64,000 nucleotides of DNA from Hyphomicrobiales bacterium. GTDB lineage: Bacteria; Pseudomonadota; Alphaproteobacteria; Rhizobiales; Rhizobiaceae. A model generated the notes under the pieces. It had not been told where the DNA came from, ran no database searches, and saw only the letters and a program-made list of their open reading frames with translations. The translations under genes and the position numbers were made by a program. Of the stretch, positions 44,543 to 52,494 are shown in pieces (the stretch's first letter is position 1; each line of letters opens with the position of its first letter). The stretch lies in contig UCNE01000008.1 of NCBI GenBank assembly GCA_900473685.1, forward strand, positions 62,001 through 126,000, in the 5' to 3' direction.

Positions 44543-47500
44543 ATGAACGGATCGCGATCAAACACTCCACGTCCCGGCGCCCAGTCCTATGGCGACAGGT
44601 CGTCTCTCGACGCGCTGAACCGCACGATCGAGGGCCTGGAGGCGCGCATCGAAGGTTTGATGGGAACGGCTGGGCGTGATCAGCGGGGCCGTGTCCCGGC
44701 CGAGCGCGATGGACCGGTGGCTGTTTCCGATCCGATTACCGAAATCATGCAGCGGCAGCGCACACTGACGGCAACGCGGGAGCGTGAGCCCGTTCGTGAA
44801 CGTGAACCCGTGCGGGAGCGGGACGCGATCAGGGACCGTGGACAATCGCGCCCGGACGTACGCGCCTATGACGAGCGCAGCGTTCCTGCATATCAGGCGC
44901 CGGCATATCAGGCGCCGGCCTTCCCGGTCCGTCGCGAGCTGCCGGTTGCCCCGCCGCTCAGCGAGCAGCTGCGCAGCGAGACCTATCGCAGCGACCCCTT
45001 CCGCCGTGAACCGGTCAGCCAGGCCCCCCAGCGCCCGCAGAGCCTGCGTCAGGAAACCATCGCCCGGCAGCCCGCAGCGCGGCCGGAGCCTGTTCGCAGC
45101 GAGCCATTGCGCTCGGAACAGTATCGTAGCGAACCGCAGCGCCCGGATCCGGCCATGGCCGAGATTGCCCAGGCGCTGGTCGGCCTGCGCCAGGAATTGA
45201 AGAAGGATATCGCCGACGGACTGTCGCGCGAGATGACGACGCTGCGCGCCGAAATCCGCGGCATCACCGCCGATGCGGCCCAGGACCAGACAATGGCGGA
45301 GGATATCCGCGGTGATCTGCAGCGTCTGTCCGACAGCATCAATCAGCTTGGCCGCCAGGCCTCGCCGTCGCAGGCAGACGCGCTGAAGGTCGAGTTCGAC
45401 GAACTGCGCGTGATGATCGACGGTCTTGCCCGGGAAGACAGCGTACACCGCATGGAAGCGCGCTGGACCGGCGTCGAAGACCGGATGAATGCGTTTGATT
45501 CCAACCGTGACGACGAACTGGTGGCACTCGCCTACCGGCTCGACGAGATCAAGTCGCAGATCGGTTCGATGAACAGCAGTCCCGCCATTCACGCGCTGGA
45601 AGACAAGCTGGTTTCGGTGGCGCAGGCGATCGAGATGATCGGCCGCCACATGCAGCCGGACGATCGCCAGATGGCATCGCAATTTGCCGATCTTGACGCG
45701 CGTCTCGATGAGATCAGCCGCGCCATCGTTGCCAGCGGCCGCGCTAACGGCCCCGACAGCGCCGGTGTGACCCGCGTCGAAGGCCGCCTTGCCGACCTTT
45801 CCCGCCAGATCGACAGCCTGCAGCGCCCAAGCGACAACGGCGTCGGTTCGCGTATCGAGGCCCTGGCTGCCCGGGTCGAGGAGCTGGCCAACGAAGAAGC
45901 AGCCGTCCGTCTCGAAGAGCGCCTCGAACAGTTGTCGCAGATGCTGGAGCGCACGCAGAAGGCTGCCGCCCAGCCGGACCTGACGGGCTATCTCGCCGAT
46001 ATTTCCCGCAAGATCGATGCGCTCGACCAGGGTTCGGTCAACGATGCGCTGGCGGAGCGTCTCGACGATCTCGCCCGCCGGATCGATCAGTTGGACATGC
46101 CGGCGACGTCCTATATGGGCGACGCCCGTTTCGACCGGCTCGAGGGCCGGCTGACGGATATCGCCACGCGTCTTGAGGAAACCCAGGCGGCGCCGTTTGA
46201 CGACAGCGAAATCCTGCGCAGCCTGCAGGACCAGATCGCCAACCTGTCGAGCCTTGTCAGCCAGCCGCGCGACATGGCGCCGGCTGCTGTTCCTGCCGAG
46301 TTCGAAGGCCGGATGAGCGCGCTTGAGGATTATCTCGCGACCAGCGACGAATATATCATCGAGGCAGCTCGCCAGGCGGCCGAAGCGGTGATGGAAGCCT
46401 ATTCGAAGAACGGCGTTGGCCAGTCCGCCTCCGGTGGGTCGGATATGGCCGCGATCTCGGCGCTGGCCGACGATCTCAAGGTTCTGGAAGACATGAGCCG
46501 CTCGAGCGAGGAGCGCACGGCGCGCACGTTCGAAGCGCTGCACGAAACCCTCGTGCATATCGCCGAAAAGCTGGAACGGCTGGAAGAGCGCGGCCAGGAC
46601 CAGGACGCGCCGCGCGCCTTCGGGACGCGGGACGCTCAGCCGCATATGCCCAGAGCCGAGCAGCCGGTTTTCGAGACGCAGGACGATCCCTTCGCCGAAG
46701 CTGATTTCGGACGCCGTTACGAAGACCTGAAGCGCGACATGCACGGGTTTGCCGACGAGGCCGAGCCTGCCAACCCTTCGCGTGAAGAGGTGGCCGAAGC
46801 GGTTGCCGTCGCCACCGAGCAGGCGGCCGTGCACCAGAGCGATATCAAGACAGCGCCAGTGGTCACCGCCAAGCCCAGCCTGCTCGCCGGGCTGACCAAG
46901 CGGTTTACCGGCAAGCGTACGGAGCCTGTTCTTGCCGTCGAACGCCAGGTCATCGACCCGACGCCGTCGATCGATGCGGCTGACGCGATCGAGCCAGATG
47001 TGGCCAACCAGCTGCTGGAGCCGGGTTCCGGCGTTCCGGATGTGAAGAAAATCCTCGAGCGGGTTCGCGCCGGCCAGACCGGCCGCAATGCACCGCCGAG
47101 CGAAACGGACAAGGCGGATTTCATTGCGGCTGCGCGCCGCGCCGCCCAACAGGCCGCCGAAGAAGTCGACACCATCAACCGCGGCAAGGGCGGTGCCAGC
47201 GCCTCGCCGATCGGTGGCGCATTGTCGCGTCATCGCCGTCCGATCCTGATGGCGGTCGGCGCCGTGCTTTTGGCGATCATGTCCTATCCGCTGGTTAACA
47301 CGCTGATCCGTGGCGAACAGGCACCGGTCGAGACACCTGTGGCTGCCATCGAGCAGAAGGTTGAAACGCCGGTTGCCGCCGAAACACCGGTCGCTGCGAA
47401 CGTGGCGCCTGCGACGGAAGCCGCCGATAACGATGTCGAGCCGCTCAGCACGTTGCAGCCACAGCCCGAAGATCAGACGCTTGAGGAGACATCGGGCGAC

Positions 47501-48559
47501 GCCCAGCAAATGATGCCGCCGGAAACGTCCGCTTCCGAGACCGTGCAGCCGGACGCAAAATTGCCGGACGCTGCGCAGGCCATGCCGGAAGCCGGATCGG
47601 TCAATGCCCGGATGCTGTCGCCGGTCATCGAAGGCTCTGCACCGGAAACCGCAAAGGCCGAGGCCAGCACGGCGGCTACCCAGCCTGCCGCAGGCGAAGC
47701 CGCTCTGACCGTTCCCGCCGATATCAAGCCGGAGGCACTGGCCGAAGCTGCCCGCAAGGGCGATCCTCTGGCCCTGTTCGAAATTGGTGCCGTCTATACC
47801 GAAGGCCGTGGCATCAAAGCAGATCTCGCCCAGGCGGCGAAATGGTATCAGCGCGCTGCCGATGCCGGTGTCACGCCTGCGCAGTATCGTCTGGCGAGCC
47901 TCTATGAAAAGGGCACCGGCGTTGGCCGCGACCTGACGAAGGCGCGGGCGCTTTACCTTCAGGCCGCCGAAAAGGGCAATGCTAGCGCCATGCACAATCT
48001 GGCCGTCATGCTGGCAAGCGGCGGCGGTGCCGCGCCTGATTTCGCCGGTGCCGGCAAGTGGTTTTCGATGGCCGCCGATCGCGGTATCCGTGACAGCCAG
48101 TTCAACCTCGCCATTCTTTATGCCCGCGGCAACGGGGTAAACCAGGATCTCGAAGAATCCTACAAGTGGTTTTCGATCGCCGCCCGTGACGGCGATGCCG
48201 ATGCCGGCCAGAAGCGTGATGAAGTCGGCAAGGCTTTGAAGCCAGACCAGCTGAAAAGCGCCAAGGCGAAATTCGATGCCTGGAAACAGACACCGCTCGA
48301 GCCCAACGCCAATTCGGTCGATGTGCCGGATACCTGGGTCGGCAAGGGCACCAAGACCGCATCGGTCGACATGAAGAAGGCGCTGCGCAACATCCAGGCG
48401 ATCCTCAACAACAACGGCTTCGACGCCGGCAAGCCGGATGGCGAGATGGGCCAGAAAACCATTTCCGCGATCAAGGCCTTCCAGAAATCGATCAACCAGG
48501 AGCCGACCGGGCAGATCACCGATGCGCTGGTCAAGGAGCTGTTGAAGCGGAACGGCTAA
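44543..48559 (+). CDS. podJ: PodJ-type polar localisation protein with Sel1 repeats and peptidoglycan-binding domain
   Basis: The 1338-residue product has a low-complexity N-terminus with REREPV repeats, a long coiled coil (about residues 200-720), and one membrane helix (ILMAVGAVLLAIMSYPLVNT, about 902-922). Four Sel1 repeats follow (about 1070-1225; YRLASLYEKGTGVGRDLTKA is typical), then a C-terminal peptidoglycan-binding domain (AIKAFQKSINQEPTGQI). This is the layout of Agrobacterium PodJ, which organises the old/new pole and cell growth. The start follows GAAAGAGGC. A perfect 15-base tandem repeat lies at about 44889-44918. Confidence 0.86.
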   Translation: MNGSRSNTPRPGAQSYGDRSSLDALNRTIEGLEARIEGLMGTAGRDQRGRVPAERDGPVAVSDPITEIMQRQRTLTATREREPVREREPVRERDAIRDRGQSRPDVRAYDERSVPAYQAPAYQAPAFPVRRELPVAPPLSEQLRSETYRSDPFRREPVSQAPQRPQSLRQETIARQPAARPEPVRSEPLRSEQYRSEPQRPDPAMAEIAQALVGLRQELKKDIADGLSREMTTLRAEIRGITADAAQDQTMAEDIRGDLQRLSDSINQLGRQASPSQADALKVEFDELRVMIDGLAREDSVHRMEARWTGVEDRMNAFDSNRDDELVALAYRLDEIKSQIGSMNSSPAIHALEDKLVSVAQAIEMIGRHMQPDDRQMASQFADLDARLDEISRAIVASGRANGPDSAGVTRVEGRLADLSRQIDSLQRPSDNGVGSRIEALAARVEELANEEAAVRLEERLEQLSQMLERTQKAAAQPDLTGYLADISRKIDALDQGSVNDALAERLDDLARRIDQLDMPATSYMGDARFDRLEGRLTDIATRLEETQAAPFDDSEILRSLQDQIANLSSLVSQPRDMAPAAVPAEFEGRMSALEDYLATSDEYIIEAARQAAEAVMEAYSKNGVGQSASGGSDMAAISALADDLKVLEDMSRSSEERTARTFEALHETLVHIAEKLERLEERGQDQDAPRAFGTRDAQPHMPRAEQPVFETQDDPFAEADFGRRYEDLKRDMHGFADEAEPANPSREEVAEAVAVATEQAAVHQSDIKTAPVVTAKPSLLAGLTKRFTGKRTEPVLAVERQVIDPTPSIDAADAIEPDVANQLLEPGSGVPDVKKILERVRAGQTGRNAPPSETDKADFIAAARRAAQQAAEEVDTINRGKGGASASPIGGALSRHRRPILMAVGAVLLAIMSYPLVNTLIRGEQAPVETPVAAIEQKVETPVAAETPVAANVAPATEAADNDVEPLSTLQPQPEDQTLEETSGDAQQMMPPETSASETVQPDAKLPDAAQAMPEAGSVNARMLSPVIEGSAPETAKAEASTAATQPAAGEAALTVPADIKPEALAEAARKGDPLALFEIGAVYTEGRGIKADLAQAAKWYQRAADAGVTPAQYRLASLYEKGTGVGRDLTKARALYLQAAEKGNASAMHNLAVMLASGGGAAPDFAGAGKWFSMAADRGIRDSQFNLAILYARGNGVNQDLEESYKWFSIAARDGDADAGQKRDEVGKALKPDQLKSAKAKFDAWKQTPLEPNANSVDVPDTWVGKGTKTASVDMKKALRNIQAILNNNGFDAGKPDGEMGQKTISAIKAFQKSINQEPTGQITDALVKELLKRNG

Positions 48560-48861
48560 GACATCCTGTGCCTATTCGGGCACAGGTGCGCGATTTGGCC
48601 GGACGCGCCTGCAAACGGCGCCTGCGGCCGCAATAATGCCGCAGACCGGCGGGACACAGAAGCGTGCTTCGGGTTAGGGTTAAAACCTGCAAAAGGTTGA
48701 CAGGCCTGACCCCGGGGCGCATGACGGAACGACGTTGAATTCGCGATTTTAACAATTGGTTTTCAAGACTGTTTCATTCCTTATCTCCCGTGGTGAATCA
48801 CTTGCCACTTTGATGTTTTCCGCCCGCCTTGCGGGCTATTGGCATATTTAGAGGTCTGGCC
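48560..48861. other. intergenic region after podJ
   Basis: A hairpin at 48565-48586 (CCTGTGCC / GGCACAGG) without a T-run may end podJ transcription. A second hairpin (GCCCGC-CTT-GCGGGC, 48822-48836) lies 14 bases before the GAGG of the exporter gene and could affect its translation. No gene is seen. Confidence 0.5.
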
Positions 48862-49788
48862 GTGACGGTGTATCTGCCCATTGCAGAGTTGTCGGTGAAC
48901 ATTTTCATCATTCTCGGAATGGGCGCGGCCGTCGGCTTCCTGTCCGGCATGTTCGGTGTCGGCGGCGGCTTCCTGATCACGCCGCTTTTGATCTTCTACA
49001 ATATCCCGCCGGTCGTTGCCGTCGCCACCGGTGCAAACCAGGTCGTTGCCTCCTCGATTTCCGGCGCCATCACCCATTTCCGGCGCGGCACGATCGATAT
49101 CAAGCTCGGAACCGTGCTGCTCTGCGGCGGTCTGGCAGGCGCGACGGTCGGTATCTGGATCTTTGCTTTGCTGCGCCGCATCGGTCAGCTCGACCTGGTG
49201 ATTTCGCTCGCCTATGTGCTTTTGCTCGGAACCGTCGGCTCGCTGATGCTGTGGGAGAGCATCAACGCGCTGCGCCGCGCTGCCAAGAACGAAACCGTGA
49301 CGCTGAAGCGGCCGGGCCACCACAACTGGGTCCACCGCCTGCCGCTGAAGATGCGGTTCAAGAAATCCAAGATTTACCTCAGCGTCATCCCGATCGCCGT
49401 GCTCGGCTTCTGCATCGGCATCCTGACATCGGTGATGGGCGTCGGCGGCGGCTTCATCATGGTGCCGGCGATGATCTACCTCTTGCGCATCCCGACCAAT
49501 GTCGTCGTCGGCACCTCGCTGTTCCAGATCATCTTCGTGTCGGCCTATACCGTCATCGTCCAGGCGTCGGCCAACTATACCGTCGATATCGTGCTGGCCT
49601 TCGTCCTGATGATCGCCGGCGTCATCGGCGCGCAATATGGCGTACGGGTCGGGCAGAGGTTGCGCGGCGAGCAGTTGCGGGCGCTTCTGGCGCTTCTGGT
49701 GTTGGCCGTCGGTATCCGTCTTGCCATCGAACTGGTGATCCCGCCAAAGGAAGTCTATTCGATCGTCTCCGCGGGGCTCGGCTTCTGA
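48862..49788 (+). CDS. TauE/SafE-family anion exporter
   Basis: The GTG at 48862 (GAGG at 48851-48854) gives 308 residues; an upstream ATG at 48829 is weaker. Repeated motifs GFLSGMFGVGGGFLITPLLI and GILTSVMGVGGGFIMVPAMI, one per half, are the TauE/SafE signatures, with eight or so helices. Members move sulfite, sulfoacetate or organosulfur anions. The stop overlaps the ATG of the TIGR02186-type gene, a known pairing. Confidence 0.9.
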   Translation: MTVYLPIAELSVNIFIILGMGAAVGFLSGMFGVGGGFLITPLLIFYNIPPVVAVATGANQVVASSISGAITHFRRGTIDIKLGTVLLCGGLAGATVGIWIFALLRRIGQLDLVISLAYVLLLGTVGSLMLWESINALRRAAKNETVTLKRPGHHNWVHRLPLKMRFKKSKIYLSVIPIAVLGFCIGILTSVMGVGGGFIMVPAMIYLLRIPTNVVVGTSLFQIIFVSAYTVIVQASANYTVDIVLAFVLMIAGVIGAQYGVRVGQRLRGEQLRALLALLVLAVGIRLAIELVIPPKEVYSIVSAGLGF

Positions 49789-50576
49789 TGCGGACGTATC
49801 TGGCCCTTTTATTCTCCGGTCTGCTGTTTGCAGCACCGCTTGCCGCTCGGGCGGAGCCGATCGACTTTACCGAAAAGCTGGATATCGGCATCTCCACCGA
49901 CGAGATCGCCATCACTTCGGATTTTCGCGGTGCTGATCTGACGATCTTCGGCGCCATCGACGGTGCCGATCCGGGGCTTCTGGCGCAGGGCAAATACAAT
50001 ATTGTCGTGGCGCTGGAAGGACCGAAGGAAAACACCACGGTGCGCAAGAAGGAGCGCGTTTTCGGCATCTGGATCAACACCAATTCGATGACCTTCGAGA
50101 AGGTGCCTGAATCCTATTCCCTGTCGAGCACGCGCGACATCGAGACAATCGCGCCGCCCGGCGACATGAACAATATGGGCATCGGCGTCGATCACATGCC
50201 GCTGACGCCGATCGGTTTTATTGGCGATGGCAGCAACCTCACCGAATTCCGCGACGCGTTCCGGCGGCTGCGGGAAACCACCGGCATCTACCAGCGCGAT
50301 CCCGGCGGAGTGCAGTTCATCAGCTCGAGCCTGTTCAAGGCCTCGCTGCGGCTGCCGGCCGACGTGCCGAACGGATCGCATATCGTGCGCGCCTACCTGT
50401 TCCGTGACGGTCTTTTCGTTGCCGCCAAGGCGCTGGAACTGCGGGTCGTCAAGACCGGCCTGGAGCAGGCGATTACCACCGCAGCTCATCAGCAGCCGTT
50501 CCTCTACGGTCTGGTGGCCGTGCTTCTGGCTGTCGTCACCGGCTGGCTGGCCAGCATCGTCTTCCGCAGGGACTGA
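49788..50576 (+). CDS. TIGR02186-type membrane protein, TauE/SafE partner
   Basis: The 262-residue product starts one base inside the exporter stop. It has a signal peptide (TYLALLFSGLLFAAPLAARA), then a beta-rich body (FTEKLDIGISTDEIAITSDF; DLTIFGAIDGADPGLLAQGK) and a C-terminal membrane helix (LVAVLLAVVTGWLASIVFRR). The family almost always accompanies TauE/SafE exporters; its role in transport is not known. Confidence 0.85.
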   Translation: MRTYLALLFSGLLFAAPLAARAEPIDFTEKLDIGISTDEIAITSDFRGADLTIFGAIDGADPGLLAQGKYNIVVALEGPKENTTVRKKERVFGIWINTNSMTFEKVPESYSLSSTRDIETIAPPGDMNNMGIGVDHMPLTPIGFIGDGSNLTEFRDAFRRLRETTGIYQRDPGGVQFISSSLFKASLRLPADVPNGSHIVRAYLFRDGLFVAAKALELRVVKTGLEQAITTAAHQQPFLYGLVAVLLAVVTGWLASIVFRRD

Positions 50577-50642
50577 CCGGATCCCGCTTTGCCTTGCCGG
50601 CAAAACAGGCTATTTGCGACCGAAACATCAGGAGACTGAGCC

Positions 50643-50879
50643 ATGAAGCCGATTTTTGTCCAGCTGCAATGCGCCCCCGGCAAGACCTACGAGGTTGCCG
50701 ATGTGATCTACAAGAAGGAAATCGTCTCGGAGATGTATTCCACCAGCGGCGACTATGATCTGCTGATCAAGGTCTATGTCGATGAAGAGCAGGATATCGG
50801 CAAGTTCATCAACGACAACATCGCCACCGTGCCGGGCATCAACCGGTCGCTGACGACGCTGACGTTCAACGCGTTCTAG
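50643..50879 (+). CDS. stand-alone Lrp/AsnC ligand-binding (RAM) domain protein
   Basis: The 78-residue product matches the AsnC C-terminal domain alone (APGKTYEVADVIYKKEIVSE; TSGDYDLLIKVYVDEEQDIG; FINDNIATVPGINRSLTTLT). There is no helix-turn-helix, so it probably binds amino acids or partners rather than DNA. GGAG lies upstream of the ATG. Such short proteins are common in rhizobia. Confidence 0.88.
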   Translation: MKPIFVQLQCAPGKTYEVADVIYKKEIVSEMYSTSGDYDLLIKVYVDEEQDIGKFINDNIATVPGINRSLTTLTFNAF

Positions 50880-51165
50880 CCCGCCTGGCAGGGTTGCACC
50901 GGCAGATCTTTGCCGCGCGGCGGCGTCGCCACCCAGTAGATCAGCGCCGCCAGGCTTGACGGCACCGCCCAGGATGCAGACCTACGATCCGGTTGCCCAA
51001 ACCCCGGTTGAAACACTGAAACTGCGCTCCGCCGCTGGAAAGGTGGTCGGGTGGAGCGATACCCGCGTCGAGAAGCTGTAACGCCCGCTTTCTGGCATTG
51101 TCCTGAAAACCGATTGCGGTTTGCAATCTGTTTGATTAGTGTCAATCCGCTTGGAGGAGATTGAT

Positions 51166-51729
51166 ATGGGCAAGGTCATCGTCTGGAATCTCGTCACCCT
51201 CGACGGCTATTTCGAAGGGACGAAGAAATGGGATCTCGATTTTCACATGCAGGCCTGGGGGCCGGAACTCGAAGCGCTGAGCAAGGAGTTCGGCAAAAAG
51301 GCCGAAGCGCTGGTCTTTGGCCGGGTGACCTATGAGGGCATGAAGGCCTATTGGACGACCGCGGAAGATGACATCGAGGTCAAGGCCTACATGAACGCGC
51401 TTCCGAAGATCGTCGCTTCGCACACGCTGGAAACATCGGATTGGAGCAACACCCGCGTCGTCAAGGACATTGCCGGCGAACTCGCGCGACTGAAGCAGGC
51501 CACAGACAAGGATATCTACATTTTCGGCAGTGCCGACCTCATCGCCTCGCTTTTGCAAAGCGATGTGATCGACGAGATCATGCTCTGTGTCGTACCGGTC
51601 CTGCTCGGCAAGGGAACGCCGCTGTTCAAGGCTGCAGACCAGCGCAAGCCGCTCAAACTGCTGGAATCCCGGGCGCTGGCATCGGGCGGGGTTATTCTGC
51701 GATACGAGACTGAGAAAACGGCAGCCTAA
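51166..51729 (+). CDS. dihydrofolate-reductase-like (RibD C-terminal) family protein
   Basis: The ATG at 51166 has a near-perfect GGAGGAGA site at 51153-51160. The 187-residue product matches the RibD_C/YyaP group: KVIVWNLVTLDGYFEG, ALVFGRVTYEGMKAYW, KDIYIFGSADLIASLL and VPVLLGKGTPLF. It probably reduces an unknown substrate with NADPH. Its stop overlaps the pdeM stop on the other strand. Confidence 0.87.
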   Translation: MGKVIVWNLVTLDGYFEGTKKWDLDFHMQAWGPELEALSKEFGKKAEALVFGRVTYEGMKAYWTTAEDDIEVKAYMNALPKIVASHTLETSDWSNTRVVKDIAGELARLKQATDKDIYIFGSADLIASLLQSDVIDEIMLCVVPVLLGKGTPLFKAADQRKPLKLLESRALASGGVILRYETEKTAA

Positions 51730-52451
51730 CCCAGCAAATTGGCAAACCGCACCGAATAAATCCGGTCGCGCCCGAGCATATGGGCGACGAGGGTCTGGTG
51801 GTCGAAGAGGCCGCGCATGGCCTGGTGGCGGAGATCAAGGCCGCCGGTGGTGACGCCGAAGGCGGGCATGATCAGGCGGCGGCCATCGGTGGCAAAGCAG
51901 GCGCGGCGCATGTATTTTTCGCGGCGGCGGACCGTGGCCGACGGATGCAGGTGGCCGGCGATTTCGCCCGTGGACGCATTCAGCGCCGGTTCGTGGCGGA
52001 AGATCAGGCCGGAATGGGTGAGTTCGTCCATCGATGCGCCGGGCAGGGCGGTGGTGCCGTCAGGATCGTGGTTGCCGTTGATCCAGACCCATTCGCGGCC
52101 GCGCGCCATGGTTTCGATCATGCTGCGAAACAGCTCGGGCATCAGGGCCGAGCCGACCCGGTCGTGAAAATTATCGCCGAGGCTGATGACGGTCTTCGGA
52201 TTGTGCCGCGAAATCACCGCGTCGAGGATGCGCAGCGTTGCCAGCGTGTCATAGGGTGGCAGCATCATGCCGCGCCGCGCAAACGCGGAGCCCTTTTCCA
52301 GATGCAGGTCGGAAACGACGAGAATATCGAGATCGGGCAGATAGAGCCCGCCGAGCGGATCGCAGATGCCGATCACGCCATTGACGACGATGCGGGCCGA
52401 CAAGGCCGGATTGTCCGGAAGGGCAGAGATGGCATGGGCGATGCGGTGCAT
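51726..52451 (-). CDS. pdeM: ligase-associated DNA damage response endonuclease PdeM
   Basis: The 241-residue metallophosphoesterase has LVVSDLHLEKG, GDNFHD, and WINGNHDPDG as the metal-binding motifs, and a late GHLHPS motif. The order and length match PdeM. It acts with the Lhr-like helicase upstream, 43 bases away, in a module otherwise including a DNA ligase and exonuclease; those partners are not in this window. Confidence 0.9.
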   Translation of the reverse strand: MHRIAHAISALPDNPALSARIVVNGVIGICDPLGGLYLPDLDILVVSDLHLEKGSAFARRGMMLPPYDTLATLRILDAVISRHNPKTVISLGDNFHDRVGSALMPELFRSMIETMARGREWVWINGNHDPDGTTALPGASMDELTHSGLIFRHEPALNASTGEIAGHLHPSATVRRREKYMRRACFATDGRRLIMPAFGVTTGGLDLRHQAMRGLFDHQTLVAHMLGRDRIYSVRFANLLG

Positions 52452-52494
52452 TGGGTTTCCGGCGCGGCGTTGTCGGTCAGTCTTTGAGCAAGGT

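Noticed and set aside
44558-47995. Minus-strand open frame of 1145 codons opposite podJ
   Set aside because: The plus frame has coiled coil, Sel1 repeats and a peptidoglycan-binding domain. The antisense is Arg/Leu-rich with no domain, a known effect of GC-rich coding sequence.
49251-49787. Extension of the TIGR02186 gene leftwards across the exporter gene
   Set aside because: The TIGR02186 protein starts with its own signal peptide at 49788. The longer frame is an out-of-frame reading of the TauE/SafE gene and contains no signal peptide or domain.
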